Shown in pieces: positions 37,021-46,748 of a DNA stretch of 64,000 nt (position 1 is the stretch's first letter; each line of letters opens with the position of its first letter). The notes beneath the pieces are model-generated. The model made no database searches. It saw nothing but the letters and a program-made list of their open reading frames with translations, and was not told the DNA's origin. Position numbers and translations under genes: made by a program. This DNA comes from an uncultured Actinomycetes bacterium. GTDB lineage: Bacteria; Actinomycetota; Actinomycetes; Nanopelagicales; Nanopelagicaceae. The stretch spans positions 62,001-126,000 of the forward strand of contig CAILJM010000023.1 of the NCBI GenBank assembly GCA_903834515.1, read 5' to 3'.

Positions 37021-37826
37021 TGAGCTACTCAACACCACTCTCTGAACTCTTCCTCCGTACCAAAAGCGAGAACCGCGCGGCGCTTATTGGTTATTTGCCG
37101 GCAGGCTTTCCCACAATTGCAGGATCTGAAAAAGTGATTGCTGCCATGGTTGAAGGCGGAGTCGACGCGGTTGAAATTGGTTTTCCCTATAGCGATCCAG
37201 TGATGGATGGTCCAGTAATTCAGGATGCAGCAGAACAGTCGCTTAAGAATGGAACTGGAGCCAAGGATGTCTTCAACCTCCTTGCTTCGACAACGGCACT
37301 CGGAGTCCCTGGAGTTGTCATGACCTACTGGAATCCGATTGAGCGATATGGCGTAGATGCATTCGCTCAATCACTCAAGAACGCCGGTGGCTCGGGTGTA
37401 ATCACTCCTGATCTCACCATAGAAGAGTCGCAAAAATGGGCATCGGCCGCAATGGCCAATGAGATCAACCGCATATATGTCGTTGCGCCCAGCACCTCCG
37501 ATAAGCGAATGCCCCTTGTCACTCAACAATGTTCGGGATTTATCTATGCAGCATCCTTAATGGGAGTGACCGGTACAAGAAATTCAGTATCTGGTGATGC
37601 TCGGGAACTTGTTACGAGAATTCGCGAGACGAGTTCATTACCTGTGGCCGTTGGTCTTGGAGTCTCCAACGCGACACAAGCGCACGAGGTAGCGGCCTAC
37701 GCCGACGGTGTCATTGTCGGATCAGCCTTCATTCGACTCGTGCAAGAGAATTCCGATATCGATGCGGCATGCGCAGCCGTGAAAACGCTTGCGAGCTCAC
37801 TCTCTGAAGGTGTGAGGAGAGATTAA
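37020..37826 (+). CDS. trpA: Tryptophan synthase alpha chain
   Basis: Barrel enzyme of 268 residues that splits indole-3-glycerol phosphate and passes indole to TrpB. The catalytic Glu is in VDAVEIGFPYSDPVMDGPVI and the Asp in GVITPDLTIEES. The phosphate loop reads VAVGLGVSN and ADGVIVGSAFI. It is coupled to trpB and is followed 2 bases later by the mauE-like gene. Confidence 0.97.
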   Translation: MSYSTPLSELFLRTKSENRAALIGYLPAGFPTIAGSEKVIAAMVEGGVDAVEIGFPYSDPVMDGPVIQDAAEQSLKNGTGAKDVFNLLASTTALGVPGVVMTYWNPIERYGVDAFAQSLKNAGGSGVITPDLTIEESQKWASAAMANEINRIYVVAPSTSDKRMPLVTQQCSGFIYAASLMGVTGTRNSVSGDARELVTRIRETSSLPVAVGLGVSNATQAHEVAAYADGVIVGSAFIRLVQENSDIDAACAAVKTLASSLSEGVRRD

Positions 37827-37828
37827 CC

Positions 37829-38350
37829 GTGACCAAAACTGACTCAAGATTTTCTCAAGTACAACCCTGGATTACCTTTTTCGGAAGAATCCTCTTAGGT
37901 TTCGTTCTGCTTTTGGCTGGATATCTCAAAGCGAAATCTCCAGCGCAGGCACAGATGGCCGTCCGTGCATACAAACTCTTGCCGATCACGATCGCTAATC
38001 TCTTTGGACTTTCACTTCCATGGCTAGAAATCGGGGCTGGAGTTCTGCTCATAGTGGGAATTGCCGTTCGGTATGCCTCGGTCTTTGGTGGAGCGCTGAT
38101 GTTTCTCTTTGTCTTGGCAATATCCCAAGCATGGGCGCGCGGCCTATCCATCGATTGCGGGTGTTTTGGGGGCGGAGGTCAAGTAGCGGCAGGTCACACG
38201 AAATATTTGCAAGAAATTCTCAGGGATTGCGGTCTTACCCTGACGGCAATTTTTCTCTACCTCAACCCACACGGTAAGTTTGGTATTGATAAAGTCGAAG
38301 GTTTGCAAAGAGAGAATTCACCAGATACCAAGGAGCGCGATGAGCAGTAA
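37829..38350 (+). CDS. MauE/DoxX-type membrane protein
   Basis: A 173-residue protein with about four membrane helices and the motif DCGCFGGGG near residue 107, which places it with MauE-like proteins. MauE was named for methylamine dehydrogenase maturation, where it is thought to help disulfide formation. Here it overlaps a gene for a membrane-anchored DsbA-like protein by 11 bp. I infer a redox partnership in which the C-x-C pair passes electrons to or from that thioredoxin-fold protein. The GTG start is 2 bases after trpA. Confidence 0.82.
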   Translation: MTKTDSRFSQVQPWITFFGRILLGFVLLLAGYLKAKSPAQAQMAVRAYKLLPITIANLFGLSLPWLEIGAGVLLIVGIAVRYASVFGGALMFLFVLAISQAWARGLSIDCGCFGGGGQVAAGHTKYLQEILRDCGLTLTAIFLYLNPHGKFGIDKVEGLQRENSPDTKERDEQ

Positions 38351-39026
38351 TAAGAAATCAGTAAAGAAGAATGTCGATAACACGAATCGCAATCTCGCTA
38401 TTGGAATGATCCTCTTCGTGGTGCTCGTCGGTGCCATCTTCTCGGTTGTATCAAATAAGAGTAATAGTCATGTATCAGTTCCCTCAGCAGTCTCCGCTGC
38501 AGATGGCTACGGAATCGTCTTTAACAAAGATGCCAAGGTGAAGGTTGATCTCTGGGAAGACTTTCAATGCCCGAACTGTCGCAATTTTGAGGCAGTGGCC
38601 GGAAACTACATCACAGATCTAACTCGAGCCGGAAAAATTAAAACAGTCTTCCACCCAATGACATTTATTGGACCAGAATCGATTCTTGCTGCTGCCGCAG
38701 CGGCTTGTACAGTCGATGACGGAAAATTCCTCGACATGCACCTCGCGCTTTATAGCAATCAACCTACCAAGGAAAACTCGGGATCCTGGACCAACTCTGT
38801 CCTCAAATTGATCGCGAGTGGTGCCGGAGCAACTAACAAATCAGTCTCCTCATGCATCGATTCGGGTAAATATGTAAATTGGACGAAGAATGTTGAGGCT
38901 GACGCTGCGAAGCAGAATGTCAATGCGACGCCAACAATGTTCATCAACGGAAAGTTAGTTGATCAGGCTCACTACCTTAATCTCGATGCTCTGAAGGCAG
39001 ATTTTGCAGCAGCCGGAGTGAAGTAA
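38340..39026 (+). CDS. Membrane-anchored DsbA-like thiol oxidoreductase
   Basis: A 228-residue protein with an N-terminal anchor helix (about 19-37) and an external thioredoxin-fold domain of the DsbA/thioredoxin_4 type. The active site is C77-P-N-C80 in EDFQCPNCRNFE, and the cis-proline loop is ATPTMFING. Two more cysteines (CTVDD and SSCID) may form a structural disulfide. The ATG at 38340 follows AGGAG and lies inside the end of the mauE-like gene. It probably forms or reshuffles disulfides in exported proteins. Confidence 0.9.
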   Translation: MSSNKKSVKKNVDNTNRNLAIGMILFVVLVGAIFSVVSNKSNSHVSVPSAVSAADGYGIVFNKDAKVKVDLWEDFQCPNCRNFEAVAGNYITDLTRAGKIKTVFHPMTFIGPESILAAAAAACTVDDGKFLDMHLALYSNQPTKENSGSWTNSVLKLIASGAGATNKSVSSCIDSGKYVNWTKNVEADAAKQNVNATPTMFINGKLVDQAHYLNLDALKADFAAAGVK

Positions 39027-39031
39027 CGCGA

Positions 39032-39874
39032 GTGAGAAGTTTTATCCCGACGCCATCGCACAATGCGGTGGCGTTTGGCATATTCACGATCCATTTCTAC
39101 GCACTCTGCATATTGCTCGGCACCATCGTTGCAATTTTGATTGGTCGCAAGAGATATCAGGATGCTGGGGGAGATCGTAATGAGATCATAGATATCGCAA
39201 TCTTTGCGATTCCAGCTGGAATTGTTGGTGGGCGGCTCTATCACGTCGCCACCTCGCCCGAGCTCTACTTTGGATCCTACGGCCACCCCTTTGATGCCAT
39301 CAAGATTTGGGATGGCGGCATGGGTATCTGGGGAGCAGTCGCGCTTGGAACGCTCGCCTCCTTTCTCGCTTTTAAAAGCAAAGTCCGAACTCTTACATTC
39401 GGGCACTTTGCTGATGCGATGGCTCCAGGGTTATTGATTGCGCAAGGAATTGGACGATTCGGAAATTGGTTTAATGGTGAACTTTTCGGATCTCCCACGA
39501 CACTGCCTTGGGGATTGAAGATCCCGCTCTCATTGCGTCCGAATGGCTATGAGAATTACCAGACTTTTCATCCCACCTTTCTCTACGAAGCCCTCTGGTG
39601 TTTTCTCTCGGCCGCTGCGTTGATCTACTTCACGCCCCTCCTTCGGCGTACCCTCGCCAGACGACCCGGAGATCTCTTCATCTCGTATATCGCTATTTAC
39701 TGCATTGGCAGGCTCTGGATTGAGTCGCTACGGATCGACCTCGCTCATCACCTCTTTGGGTTGAGGTTAAATGCTTGGGTAAGTCTCTTCGGGATAGCCC
39801 TGCCGGGGTTAACTCTCTTAGTGAAATCTTCAAAGAATCGCGCAGTACGAGAGGTAGGATCACGCCATGATTGA
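39032..39874 (+). CDS. lgt: Prolipoprotein diacylglyceryl transferase
   Basis: Membrane enzyme (280 residues, seven helices expected) that attaches diacylglycerol to the lipobox cysteine of prolipoproteins; LspA, encoded at 22696-23208, acts next. The signature GRFGNWFNGELFG (near residue 147) corresponds to the family GRxGNFxNxE motif, and the GGRLYH segment is near residue 70. HPTFLYE is also present. It starts at GTG and ends in an ATGA-type overlap with the next gene. Confidence 0.95.
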   Translation: MRSFIPTPSHNAVAFGIFTIHFYALCILLGTIVAILIGRKRYQDAGGDRNEIIDIAIFAIPAGIVGGRLYHVATSPELYFGSYGHPFDAIKIWDGGMGIWGAVALGTLASFLAFKSKVRTLTFGHFADAMAPGLLIAQGIGRFGNWFNGELFGSPTTLPWGLKIPLSLRPNGYENYQTFHPTFLYEALWCFLSAAALIYFTPLLRRTLARRPGDLFISYIAIYCIGRLWIESLRIDLAHHLFGLRLNAWVSLFGIALPGLTLLVKSSKNRAVREVGSRHD

Positions 39875-40571
39875 TGATGTGTATCAGCGGAACCTTCACC
39901 ATAAGACCCATAATGCCGGTTGGCTTCGGGCTGCGGTTCTCGGTGCGAATGATGGACTCGTCGCAACAGCGTCGTTGATGATTGGAATCGCCACCGCCTC
40001 TCCAAAGGCGAGCCTTACCGTAACTGGCGTAGCAGCAATTGCTGCCGGTGCCATGTCGATGGCTGTCGGTGAATATATCTCTGTGCAATCACAGAGCGAT
40101 ATTGAAGAGAGCGATCGATTGATGGAGATTCAACATCTCGCACTTGATCCGGATGGCGAGGAAGCTGAACTTGCTCAGATTTACGTTGAGCGAGGTCTCT
40201 CTGTTGAGTTGGCACGAGAAGTGGCTCGAGTCATGCACGAGCGCGACCCGCTTGAGGCTCACCTGAGAGATGAGCTTGGACAATTCGAACATACCAAGGC
40301 GCGCCCGGTACAAGCAGCGATCGCTTCTGCCATTAGTTATACCGCAGGGGGATTAGTACCTCTCTTGGGAGCCATCCTTTGGCAGACCGGACATAAATCC
40401 CTTGGAATCGTCATTGCCACAATTCTCGGCCTCGCCGGAACCGGGCTCATCAGCTCTCGCCTCTCTGGATCTAAGGCTGGAATTACCGTATTACGCGTCA
40501 CCATCGGTGGAGCTCTAGGCATGGCGATCACCGCAGGAATTGGCTCTTTGGTTCACCTTTCTGGGCTCTAG
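39867..40571 (+). CDS. VIT1/CCC1-family iron/manganese transporter
   Basis: A 234-residue membrane protein of the VIT1/CCC1 family, which moves Fe2+ or Mn2+ out of the cytoplasm in exchange for protons. The family start LRAAVLGANDGLVATASLMIG and the AMSMAVGEYISVQSQSD motif are present. A central acidic cytoplasmic region (residues about 80-150) corresponds to the metal-binding domain, and helices follow. The ATG overlaps the lgt stop by 8 bases, so it ends the long his-trp-lgt run. Substrate preference cannot be told. Confidence 0.9.
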   Translation: MIDDVYQRNLHHKTHNAGWLRAAVLGANDGLVATASLMIGIATASPKASLTVTGVAAIAAGAMSMAVGEYISVQSQSDIEESDRLMEIQHLALDPDGEEAELAQIYVERGLSVELAREVARVMHERDPLEAHLRDELGQFEHTKARPVQAAIASAISYTAGGLVPLLGAILWQTGHKSLGIVIATILGLAGTGLISSRLSGSKAGITVLRVTIGGALGMAITAGIGSLVHLSGL

Positions 40572-40681
40572 TTGGTAGCCTTTCCTACTCGCAGGAGCTA
40601 GTTGCCCTGCTGCTTTACTTTGATAGGGCCATCGTTGTCCCGACCGTTCACTTACAGATCAGTTGAACTACGGGAGCGATC

Positions 40682-43600
40682 GTGACACTTTTTAGTACTT
40701 TGCCATCTGCCCAGGGGCTCTACAACCCAGCCGATGAACATGATGCCTGTGGCGTCGCGATGGTGGCAACGCTTAACAAAGTCGCAACCCATGAGATCGT
40801 CGCGCAGGCTCTCGAAGCACTGCGAAACCTTGAACACCGTGGAGCAACTGGTGCAGAACCAGATAGCGGAGATGGTGCAGGAATTCTCATTCGCGTCCCC
40901 GATTCCTTCTATCGCGAGGTAGCTGGTTTTACATTGCCAGCAGCCGGTTCCTATGCAACAGGTATCGCATTTATTGACCCATCTTTCTCTGACTATGACG
41001 GCGTGCGCGAAATTGTAGAAGCTGAGAACGCCTCTGTGCTTGGTTGGCGTGAACTCCCGATCGAATCGAACTCATTAGGAAAGACTGCACTCTCGGTCAT
41101 GCCTAAGTTCATGCAGATCTTCATTGCTGGCAATAAGAATGAATCTGATTTAGAACTCGATCGTCTCGCCTTCGTGATTCGCAAGCGGATTGAGCACGCA
41201 TTCCCAATCTATTTCCCATCACTCTCATCGGCCACAATTGTGTACAAGGGAATGTTGACCACAGGTCAACTTGAAGAGTTCTTCCCCGACCTATCGGATG
41301 AAAGAGTCACTTCACCACTTGCGCTAGTTCATTCGCGCTTTTCAACAAATACTTTCCCATCGTGGCCGCTTGCTCACCCATATCGCTTTATCGCGCACAA
41401 CGGTGAGATCAATACCGTTAAGGGAAATCGAAACTGGATGCGTGCGCGTGAAGCGCTCCTGAGTAGTGATCTCATTCCTGGGGATTTGAGTCGTATCTTC
41501 CCAATTGTTGATTCACAAGGTAGCGATACTGCCTCATTCGATGAAGTCCTTGAGTTGCTCTACCTCGGAGGACGTTCACTTCCACATTCGATTTTGATGA
41601 TGATTCCTGAGGCGTGGGAGAACCACGCCACCATGTCGAAAGAACGTAGAGATTTCTACGCATTCCACGCAACGATGATGGAGCCTTGGGATGGTCCGGC
41701 ATGCGTCACCTTTACCGATGGTAAGCAAGTGGGTGCCGTACTTGATCGAAATGGACTTCGCCCATCTCGTTTCTGGGTCACAAACGATGGCTTGGTAGTG
41801 CTTGCTTCAGAAGTTGGCGTCCTTGATATCCCTGCTGAAAAAATCGTACGCAAAGGTCGTCTCCAACCTGGACGTATGTTCTTGGTTGATATTGAAGAGG
41901 GTCGAATCATCGAGGATGACGAGATCAAAGATCAGCTCGCGGCTGCAGCTCCTTATGGGGAGTGGTTACAGAATGGCTTAGTAAAACTTGCCGATCTACC
42001 AGCGCGTGAACATATTATTTATCCGCACTCTTCAGTCGTGCGACGCCAGCGTGCTTTCGGGTATACCGAGGAAGAGCTACGCATCATCATTGCACCGATG
42101 GCTCGTAACGGTGCAGAGCCGCTTGGTTCAATGGGTACCGATACACCAATTGCTGCGCTCTCCGATAAGTCGCGCCTCCTCTTCGATTACTTCGCACAGC
42201 TATTTGCGCAAGTGACAAATCCACCGCTAGATGCAATCCGAGAAGAACTTGTCACAAGCCTTGCCGGAAGTATCGGACCTGAGTACAACTTGTTAGATCC
42301 TGGCCCGTCCTCGTGCCAGCAAATCTCTCTTGATTTCCCGGTCATCGATAATGATGAGCTGGCAAAGATCATTCACGTCAATGCTGATGGAGATAATCCA
42401 GGATTCCAATCACACGTTGTGCGCGGACTCTTCCCAGCGGCTGGCGGGGGAGAAGCTCTTCGCGAACGTATTGCAGAGATTCGCAAAGAAGTCTCTCAGG
42501 CGATTGCAGATGGCGCGCATATCATCGTGCTCTCCGATCGCGATGGCGATTCAGAAGATGCACCAATCCCGTCACTTCTCTTGACCTCGGCGATTCATCA
42601 CCACCTCATTCGCGAAAAGACCAGAACTAAGGTCGGTCTTGTCGTTGAATCTGGAGAAGTTCGCGAAGTTCATCATGTCGCACTCCTTATTGGCTTCGGC
42701 GCTGCCGCAGTCAATCCTTATCTTGCTATGGAATCTGCTGAAGATCTCGTGCGCCAAGGAGTCATCACTGGAATCACACCAGAGAAGGCGGTCGCAAACC
42801 TCATCAAATCACTTGGAAAAGGCGTGCTCAAAGTGATGTCGAAAATGGGAATTTCGACAATTGCTTCATATACCGGAGCTCAAGTCTTTGAAGCGATCGG
42901 ACTATCTCGTGAAGTTGTAGATGAGTACTTTGTAGGTCTCACCTCTCGTCTCGGTGGCGTCTCGTTAGATGTCATCGCTGAAGAGACGATCAAGCGCCAC
43001 CACATCGCCTATCCACCAGGAGGAGAAGTTCCTGGCTCCAGGAAGCTGCCTATCGGCGGTGAATATCAATGGCGTCGCGAAGGCGAACCTCACCTCTTTG
43101 ATCCTGAAACTGTCTTCACACTTCAGCACTCAACTCGTGCAAAGCGTTATGACATCTTCAAGCGCTACACGCGCCACATTGATGATCAATCTCATCGACT
43201 AATGACTCTTCGTGGTCTCTTTGAATTCAAGGAAGGCATTCGACCTCCTGTCCCAATTGATCAGGTCGAACCAGCGTCTTCAATCATCAAACGTTTTGCG
43301 ACAGGCGCAATGTCCTATGGTTCAATTTCGCAAGAAGCACACGAAACTCTTGCTATCGCTATGAACCGACTCGGCGGTAAATCGAACACGGGTGAAGGTG
43401 GCGAATCACCTGATCGCTTCATTCGGGATGCCAACGGAGATTTGCGTCGCTCAGCAGTTAAGCAAGTTGCATCGGGTCGATTTGGTGTTACTTCGAATTA
43501 CTTAGTAAATGCTGATGATATTCAAATCAAGATGGCTCAAGGCGCGAAGCCTGGCGAAGGCGGACAACTTCCTGGAAATAAGGTCTATCCATGGATCGCC

Positions 43601-45196
43601 CAAGTTCGTTATTCGACTCCTGGGGTTGGACTTATCTCTCCACCTCCACATCACGATATTTACTCCATTGAAGACCTCGCACAACTTATTCATGATTTGA
43701 AGAATGCGAATCGCAATGCGCGCGTGCATGTGAAACTTGTGGCTGAAGTTGGAGTTGGAACAGTCGCAGCAGGAGTTTCTAAAGCCCATGCTGATGTTGT
43801 CCTTATCTCAGGTCACGATGGTGGCACTGGTGCGTCACCGCTGACATCTCTTAAGCATGCAGGTGCTCCATGGGAGCTTGGCCTTGCTGAGACCCAGCAG
43901 ACCTTGATGCTCAACGGTCTGCGTGATCGCATTGTCGTTCAAGTCGATGGTCAAATGAAGACGGGACGAGATGTAGTTATCGCGGCCCTTCTTGGTGCCG
44001 AGGAGTATGGATTTGCAACTGCGCCACTCGTTGTCTCTGGCTGCGTAATGATGCGAGTCTGCCATCTCGATACCTGCCCAGTTGGCGTTGCGACGCAGAA
44101 CCCAGAACTTCGCGCTCGATTCTCTGGCAAGCCAGAGTTTGTCGAGACCTTCTTTGAATACATTGCAGAGGAAGTTCGCGAATGGCTAGCGAAACTTGGT
44201 TTCCGCACAATCGAGGAAGCTATTGGTCAGGTTGAGCTCCTTGATACTAAAGCTGCAGTCGATCACTGGAAGGCAAGCGGGCTTGATCTAGCCCCACTTC
44301 TTGCCGCTCCTGCAAGCATGGCATACCCAGACCGTAAGAACACGACTGTCCAAGACCATGGATTAGATGCTGCCCTTGATAATGAACTTATCAAACTTGC
44401 ATCGGATGCACTCATGGATGCGAAGCCAGTTCGAATAGCGGTGAACGTTCGTAACGTAAATCGCACTGTTGGCACAATGCTTGGTGCAGAACTGACTCGC
44501 AAGTATGGCGGCGATGGCCTTCCTGACAATACGATTGAAGTCACGATGCATGGTGCTGTGGGTCAATCACTTGGTGCCTTTATTCCAAAGGGCCTCACCC
44601 TTCGGCTTTATGGTGATGCGAATGACCATGTCGGTAAGGGTCTATCCGGTGGTCGAGTAATCGTTCGCCAAGATGAGAAAGCAATCGTTAAATCTGAAGA
44701 GAATGTGATTGCTGGAAACGTCATTGGATACGGCGCCACAAGTGGCGAGATATTTATTCGAGGAATTGTCGGTGAACGATTCTGTGTTCGCAACTCTGGA
44801 GCTACCGCTGTCGTTGAAGGAGTTGGTGATCACGGCTGTGAATATATGACAGGCGGCATTGCGATCGTCCTTGGCAAGACTGGCCGTAATTTTGCGGCAG
44901 GGATGTCGGGTGGCCGGGCATTTGTGCTCGACCTCGATCCTCGTCTTGTAAATACCGAGATGGTGGATGTCCTTGCACTTCCTCAGGATCAAGATGCAAA
45001 ATTGAAGGCGATCCTGGAGCGATTCCACGCAGAAACAGGCTCTGAAGTTGCGCACGCGCTTATCTCAGATTGGGAAGCTCAGAAGAATCGAATCTCACTT
45101 GTGATGCCGCGAGATTATGCGAGAGTGCTTGCTGCGATGGAGCGTGCTGAACGTGAAGGATTAGATGTCAACAAAGTAGTAATGGAGGCATTGTAA
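40682..45196 (+). CDS. gltB: Glutamate synthase (NADPH) large subunit
   Basis: A 1504-residue enzyme that makes two glutamates from glutamine and 2-oxoglutarate. The mature amidotransferase nucleophile should be C23 in DACGVAMV, exposed by removal of a 22-residue propeptide. The FMN-binding barrel contains [16 protein letters not shown] and [13 protein letters not shown]. The 3Fe-4S cysteines lie in [12 protein letters not shown] (C-x5-C-x4-C). A C-terminal glycine-rich beta-helix follows. GTG start with GGGAG upstream. The 110-base spacer before it must hold its promoter; I see no convincing consensus there. Confidence 0.98.
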   Translation: MTLFSTLPSAQGLYNPADEHDACGVAMVATLNKVATHEIVAQALEALRNLEHRGATGAEPDSGDGAGILIRVPDSFYREVAGFTLPAAGSYATGIAFIDPSFSDYDGVREIVEAENASVLGWRELPIESNSLGKTALSVMPKFMQIFIAGNKNESDLELDRLAFVIRKRIEHAFPIYFPSLSSATIVYKGMLTTGQLEEFFPDLSDERVTSPLALVHSRFSTNTFPSWPLAHPYRFIAHNGEINTVKGNRNWMRAREALLSSDLIPGDLSRIFPIVDSQGSDTASFDEVLELLYLGGRSLPHSILMMIPEAWENHATMSKERRDFYAFHATMMEPWDGPACVTFTDGKQVGAVLDRNGLRPSRFWVTNDGLVVLASEVGVLDIPAEKIVRKGRLQPGRMFLVDIEEGRIIEDDEIKDQLAAAAPYGEWLQNGLVKLADLPAREHIIYPHSSVVRRQRAFGYTEEELRIIIAPMARNGAEPLGSMGTDTPIAALSDKSRLLFDYFAQLFAQVTNPPLDAIREELVTSLAGSIGPEYNLLDPGPSSCQQISLDFPVIDNDELAKIIHVNADGDNPGFQSHVVRGLFPAAGGGEALRERIAEIRKEVSQAIADGAHIIVLSDRDGDSEDAPIPSLLLTSAIHHHLIREKTRTKVGLVVESGEVREVHHVALLIGFGAAAVNPYLAMESAEDLVRQGVITGITPEKAVANLIKSLGKGVLKVMSKMGISTIASYTGAQVFEAIGLSREVVDEYFVGLTSRLGGVSLDVIAEETIKRHHIAYPPGGEVPGSRKLPIGGEYQWRREGEPHLFDPETVFTLQHSTRAKRYDIFKRYTRHIDDQSHRLMTLRGLFEFKEGIRPPVPIDQVEPASSIIKRFATGAMSYGSISQEAHETLAIAMNRLGGKSNTGEGGESPDRFIRDANGDLRRSAVKQVASGRFGVTSNYLVNADDIQIKMAQGAKPGEGGQLPGNKVYPWIAQVRYSTPGVGLISPPPHHDIYSIEDLAQLIHDLKNANRNARVHVKLVAEVGVGTVAAGVSKAHADVVLISGHDGGTGASPLTSLKHAGAPWELGLAETQQTLMLNGLRDRIVVQVDGQMKTGRDVVIAALLGAEEYGFATAPLVVSGCVMMRVCHLDTCPVGVATQNPELRARFSGKPEFVETFFEYIAEEVREWLAKLGFRTIEEAIGQVELLDTKAAVDHWKASGLDLAPLLAAPASMAYPDRKNTTVQDHGLDAALDNELIKLASDALMDAKPVRIAVNVRNVNRTVGTMLGAELTRKYGGDGLPDNTIEVTMHGAVGQSLGAFIPKGLTLRLYGDANDHVGKGLSGGRVIVRQDEKAIVKSEENVIAGNVIGYGATSGEIFIRGIVGERFCVRNSGATAVVEGVGDHGCEYMTGGIAIVLGKTGRNFAAGMSGGRAFVLDLDPRLVNTEMVDVLALPQDQDAKLKAILERFHAETGSEVAHALISDWEAQKNRISLVMPRDYARVLAAMERAEREGLDVNKVVMEAL

Positions 45197-45198
45197 AA

Positions 45199-46656
45199 AT
45201 GGCTGATCCAAAGGGTTTTCTTACGACACCACGTGAAACTCCAAAGCGCCGACCGGTCGATGTCCGCATTAAGGATTGGAAAGAGGTCTACGAACCTCAG
45301 GCCTTTGAAGATCTCCAAAAGCAGGCAGGACGCTGCATGGATTGTGGAATTCCGTTTTGCCATAGTGGCTGTCCACTTGGCAACCTGATTCCGGAGTGGA
45401 ATGACTTAATCTGGCGCGGAGAGAAGCGCGAAGCGATCGATCGCTTACATGCAACGAATAACTTCCCTGAGTTCACTGGTCGACTCTGTCCTGCGCCATG
45501 CGAAACAGCATGCGTTGTTGGAATCAATGCAGATGCTGTCACCATTAAACAAGTTGAACTTCGCACCATTGAGGATGCATTCGGAGCTGGATCAGTTGCG
45601 CCGCTCCCACCAGATCGACTCACGGGAAAGACCGTCGCGGTAATTGGCTCAGGACCGGCTGGTCTTGCCGCTGCCCAGCAACTCACTCGCGCTGGTCACA
45701 CCGTTGCAGTCTTTGAGCGCGCTGATCGGATTGGCGGCTTGCTCCGGTACGGAATTCCAGAGTTCAAAATGGAGAAGTCGATCGTTGATCGGCGTTTGGC
45801 CCAGATGGAGGCAGAAGGAACGCGCTTCCGCCCTGGGGTGAATGTTGGCGTAGACATCACAGGAGATCAGCTTCGCTCTAAATATGACGCCGTTGTATTG
45901 GCTGTCGGTTCAACAAATTGGCGAGATATCCAAGTGCCTGGTCGAGAGCTCAAGGGAATCCATCAGGCTATGGAGTACCTGCCTTGGGGGAATAAGCAAG
46001 GCCTCGGAGAACTTGATTCAACGCCTCCGATCAACGCGACCGGAAAACATGTTGTTATTCTCGGCGGCGGAGATACTGGCGCCGATTGCCTCGGAACCGC
46101 GATACGACAGGGTGCAGCAAGTGTCACTCAACTTGAGATCATGCCTCGTCCTACTGAAGAGCGACCATCATCTCAGCCGTGGCCAACCTACCCAATGATC
46201 TATCGGGTGAGTTCGGCCCACGAAGAGGCAGGCGAGCGCCTCTACGCAGTCTCCACTGAGAAATTCCTCGGCGATGCGGATGGAAATCTCAGAGCTCTTC
46301 AACTTGTAGAAACAAAATTTGTTGATGGCAAGTTCGAGAAGGTCGAAGGGTCAGAGCGGGAGATTCCTGCTGATTTGGTATTCCTAGCGATGGGCTTTGT
46401 TGGTCCGGAGAAGGGCGATCTCATCTCTCAATTGGAAGTTGAGTTAGATGAGCGCGGAAACATCAAACGCGACGCAGACTTTGCAACGAACGTTGAGGGT
46501 GTATTTGTCGCTGGAGATGCCGGACGCGGTCAATCGCTTATTGTCTGGGCGATCGCCGAAGGTCGAAGTTGTGCTTCTGCCGTTGATACCTTCCTTGAGG
46601 GATCAACGCAGCTGCCATCGCCGATTGCGCCAACAACGCGATCGTTAATGGTCTAG
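45199..46656 (+). CDS. gltD: Glutamate synthase (NADPH) small subunit
   Basis: Electron-input subunit of glutamate synthase, 485 residues. The N-terminal domain has cysteines for two 4Fe-4S clusters (CMDCGIPFCHSGCPLGNLIP and LCPAPCETAC). FAD-binding GSGPAGLAAAQQL (near residue 152) and NADPH-binding LGGGDTGADC (near 290) follow. The C-terminal FVAGDAGRGQSLIVWAI closes the FAD site. It starts 2 bases after gltB, so the two are one operon. Confidence 0.97.
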   Translation: MADPKGFLTTPRETPKRRPVDVRIKDWKEVYEPQAFEDLQKQAGRCMDCGIPFCHSGCPLGNLIPEWNDLIWRGEKREAIDRLHATNNFPEFTGRLCPAPCETACVVGINADAVTIKQVELRTIEDAFGAGSVAPLPPDRLTGKTVAVIGSGPAGLAAAQQLTRAGHTVAVFERADRIGGLLRYGIPEFKMEKSIVDRRLAQMEAEGTRFRPGVNVGVDITGDQLRSKYDAVVLAVGSTNWRDIQVPGRELKGIHQAMEYLPWGNKQGLGELDSTPPINATGKHVVILGGGDTGADCLGTAIRQGAASVTQLEIMPRPTEERPSSQPWPTYPMIYRVSSAHEEAGERLYAVSTEKFLGDADGNLRALQLVETKFVDGKFEKVEGSEREIPADLVFLAMGFVGPEKGDLISQLEVELDERGNIKRDADFATNVEGVFVAGDAGRGQSLIVWAIAEGRSCASAVDTFLEGSTQLPSPIAPTTRSLMV

Positions 46657-46685
46657 TTCACGCCTTTTACACTCGTTTTCCACTT

Positions 46686-46732
46686 GAAGTTAACTTCTGT
46701 TGTCCTAAAACAAACGATTACCTTGCGGTAAT
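46686..46732 (+). promoter_or_regulatory. Two palindromes in the pyk promoter region
   Basis: A perfect 12-bp palindrome GAAGTTAACTTC spans 46686-46697, and an inverted repeat ATTACC-TTGC-GGTAAT spans 46717-46732. Their centres are 33 bp apart, about three helical turns. The second ends 4 bases before the putative pyk -10 box, a good place for a repressor or activator site. No regulator is identified. Confidence 0.55.
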
Positions 46733-46736
46733 AGAT

Positions 46737-46742
46737 TAAGGT
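46737..46742 (+). promoter_or_regulatory. Putative leaderless -10 box of pyk
   Basis: TAAGGT followed by 6 bases and the pyk ATG, with no Shine-Dalgarno sequence. Confidence 0.5.
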
Positions 46743-46748
46743 TGAACC

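Noticed and set aside
40572-40681. Riboswitch or attenuator before gltB.
   Set aside because: The spacer is only 110 bases and I find neither a stable paired structure nor a known riboswitch core.
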